Assembly: GCA_013054445.1 (NCBI GenBank)
Contig: JAAMPI010000330.1
Coordinates: 1-43,012, forward strand
Length of the DNA stretch: 43,012 nt
Source of the DNA: Cudoniella acicularis
Lineage: Eukaryota; Ascomycota; Leotiomycetes; Helotiales; Helotiaceae
Reading direction: 5' to 3'
Positions 43,012-43,012 of this stretch are shown here, piece by piece. Positions within the stretch are counted from its first letter, which is position 1. Each line of letters begins with the position of its first letter. Both the position numbers and the translations under genes were made by a program. The notes beneath the pieces are model-generated. The model was not told the DNA's origin. It made no database searches and saw only the letters and a program-made list of their open reading frames with translations.

Positions 43012-43012
43012 C

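Overview
The window looks like a repeat-rich, accessory stretch of a filamentous ascomycete genome, probably Pezizomycotina. The support is: many 45-60 bp spliceosomal introns with GTRNGT donors and CTAAY branch sites; fungus-restricted families (HET, fungal rhodopsin, Helo-like and NACHT N-domains, DUF1996, DUF7924, highly reducing PKS); and LTR and pogo-type transposon relics whose stop codons fall mostly where Trp (TGG) or Gln (CAA/CAG) is expected, the signature of repeat-induced point mutation (RIP). No rRNA, tRNA or CRISPR was found.

Layout. 1-210: a 15-bp minisatellite, an AT tract and GGGTACC palindromes. 0.23-1.57 kb: RIP-degraded GH30 glycosidase. 1.7-4.6 kb (-): long gene with a Helo-like N-terminal domain and one frameshift. 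5.2-5.9 kb: LTR joined to a pogo-type transposase relic. 6.3-7.3 kb: intact short-chain dehydrogenase. 7.8-8.9 kb (-): last KR and ACP part of a polyketide synthase, cut off by an LTR. 9.4-11.3 kb: truncated ankyrin gene. 11.5-12.0 kb: two LTRs, one a clean solo LTR with target-site duplication. 12.0-13.1 kb: nuclease-like protein with heptad repeats, its 5' end replaced by an LTR. 13.2-15.3 kb (-): intact five-exon F-box-like gene. 16.4-18.2 kb: RIP-degraded DUF7924 gene. 18.6-19.8 kb: dispersed repeats. 20.7-21.3 kb (-): small intact gene. 23.0-24.25 kb: intact seven-helix fungal rhodopsin-family gene. 26.9-29.2 kb: HET pseudogene. 33.5-35.05 kb: broken membrane-protein gene. 35.5-37.4 kb: LTR against a NACHT N-domain gene that stops at the Walker A motif. 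37.8-38.0 kb: P450 membrane-anchor fragment. 39.7-40.6 kb (-): intact secreted DUF1996 protein. 41.9-42.2 kb (-): cysteine-rich secreted peptide gene. 42.7-43.0 kb: the left-end composite repeat again, inverted.

Taken together, six loci appear able to make a full protein: the SDR, the F-box-like gene, the small 21-kb gene, the rhodopsin-family gene, the DUF1996 gene and, apart from its start codon, the cysteine-rich gene. They sit among remains of self/non-self recognition genes (HET, NACHT, Helo-like, ankyrin) and of secondary metabolism (PKS, P450), broken by LTR insertion, RIP-type stops and frameshifts. The six are not an operon or obvious pathway; the SDR, PKS and P450 pieces could be relics of a biosynthetic cluster, but that is inference. 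All gene structures were read by eye from splice signals and frame continuity.
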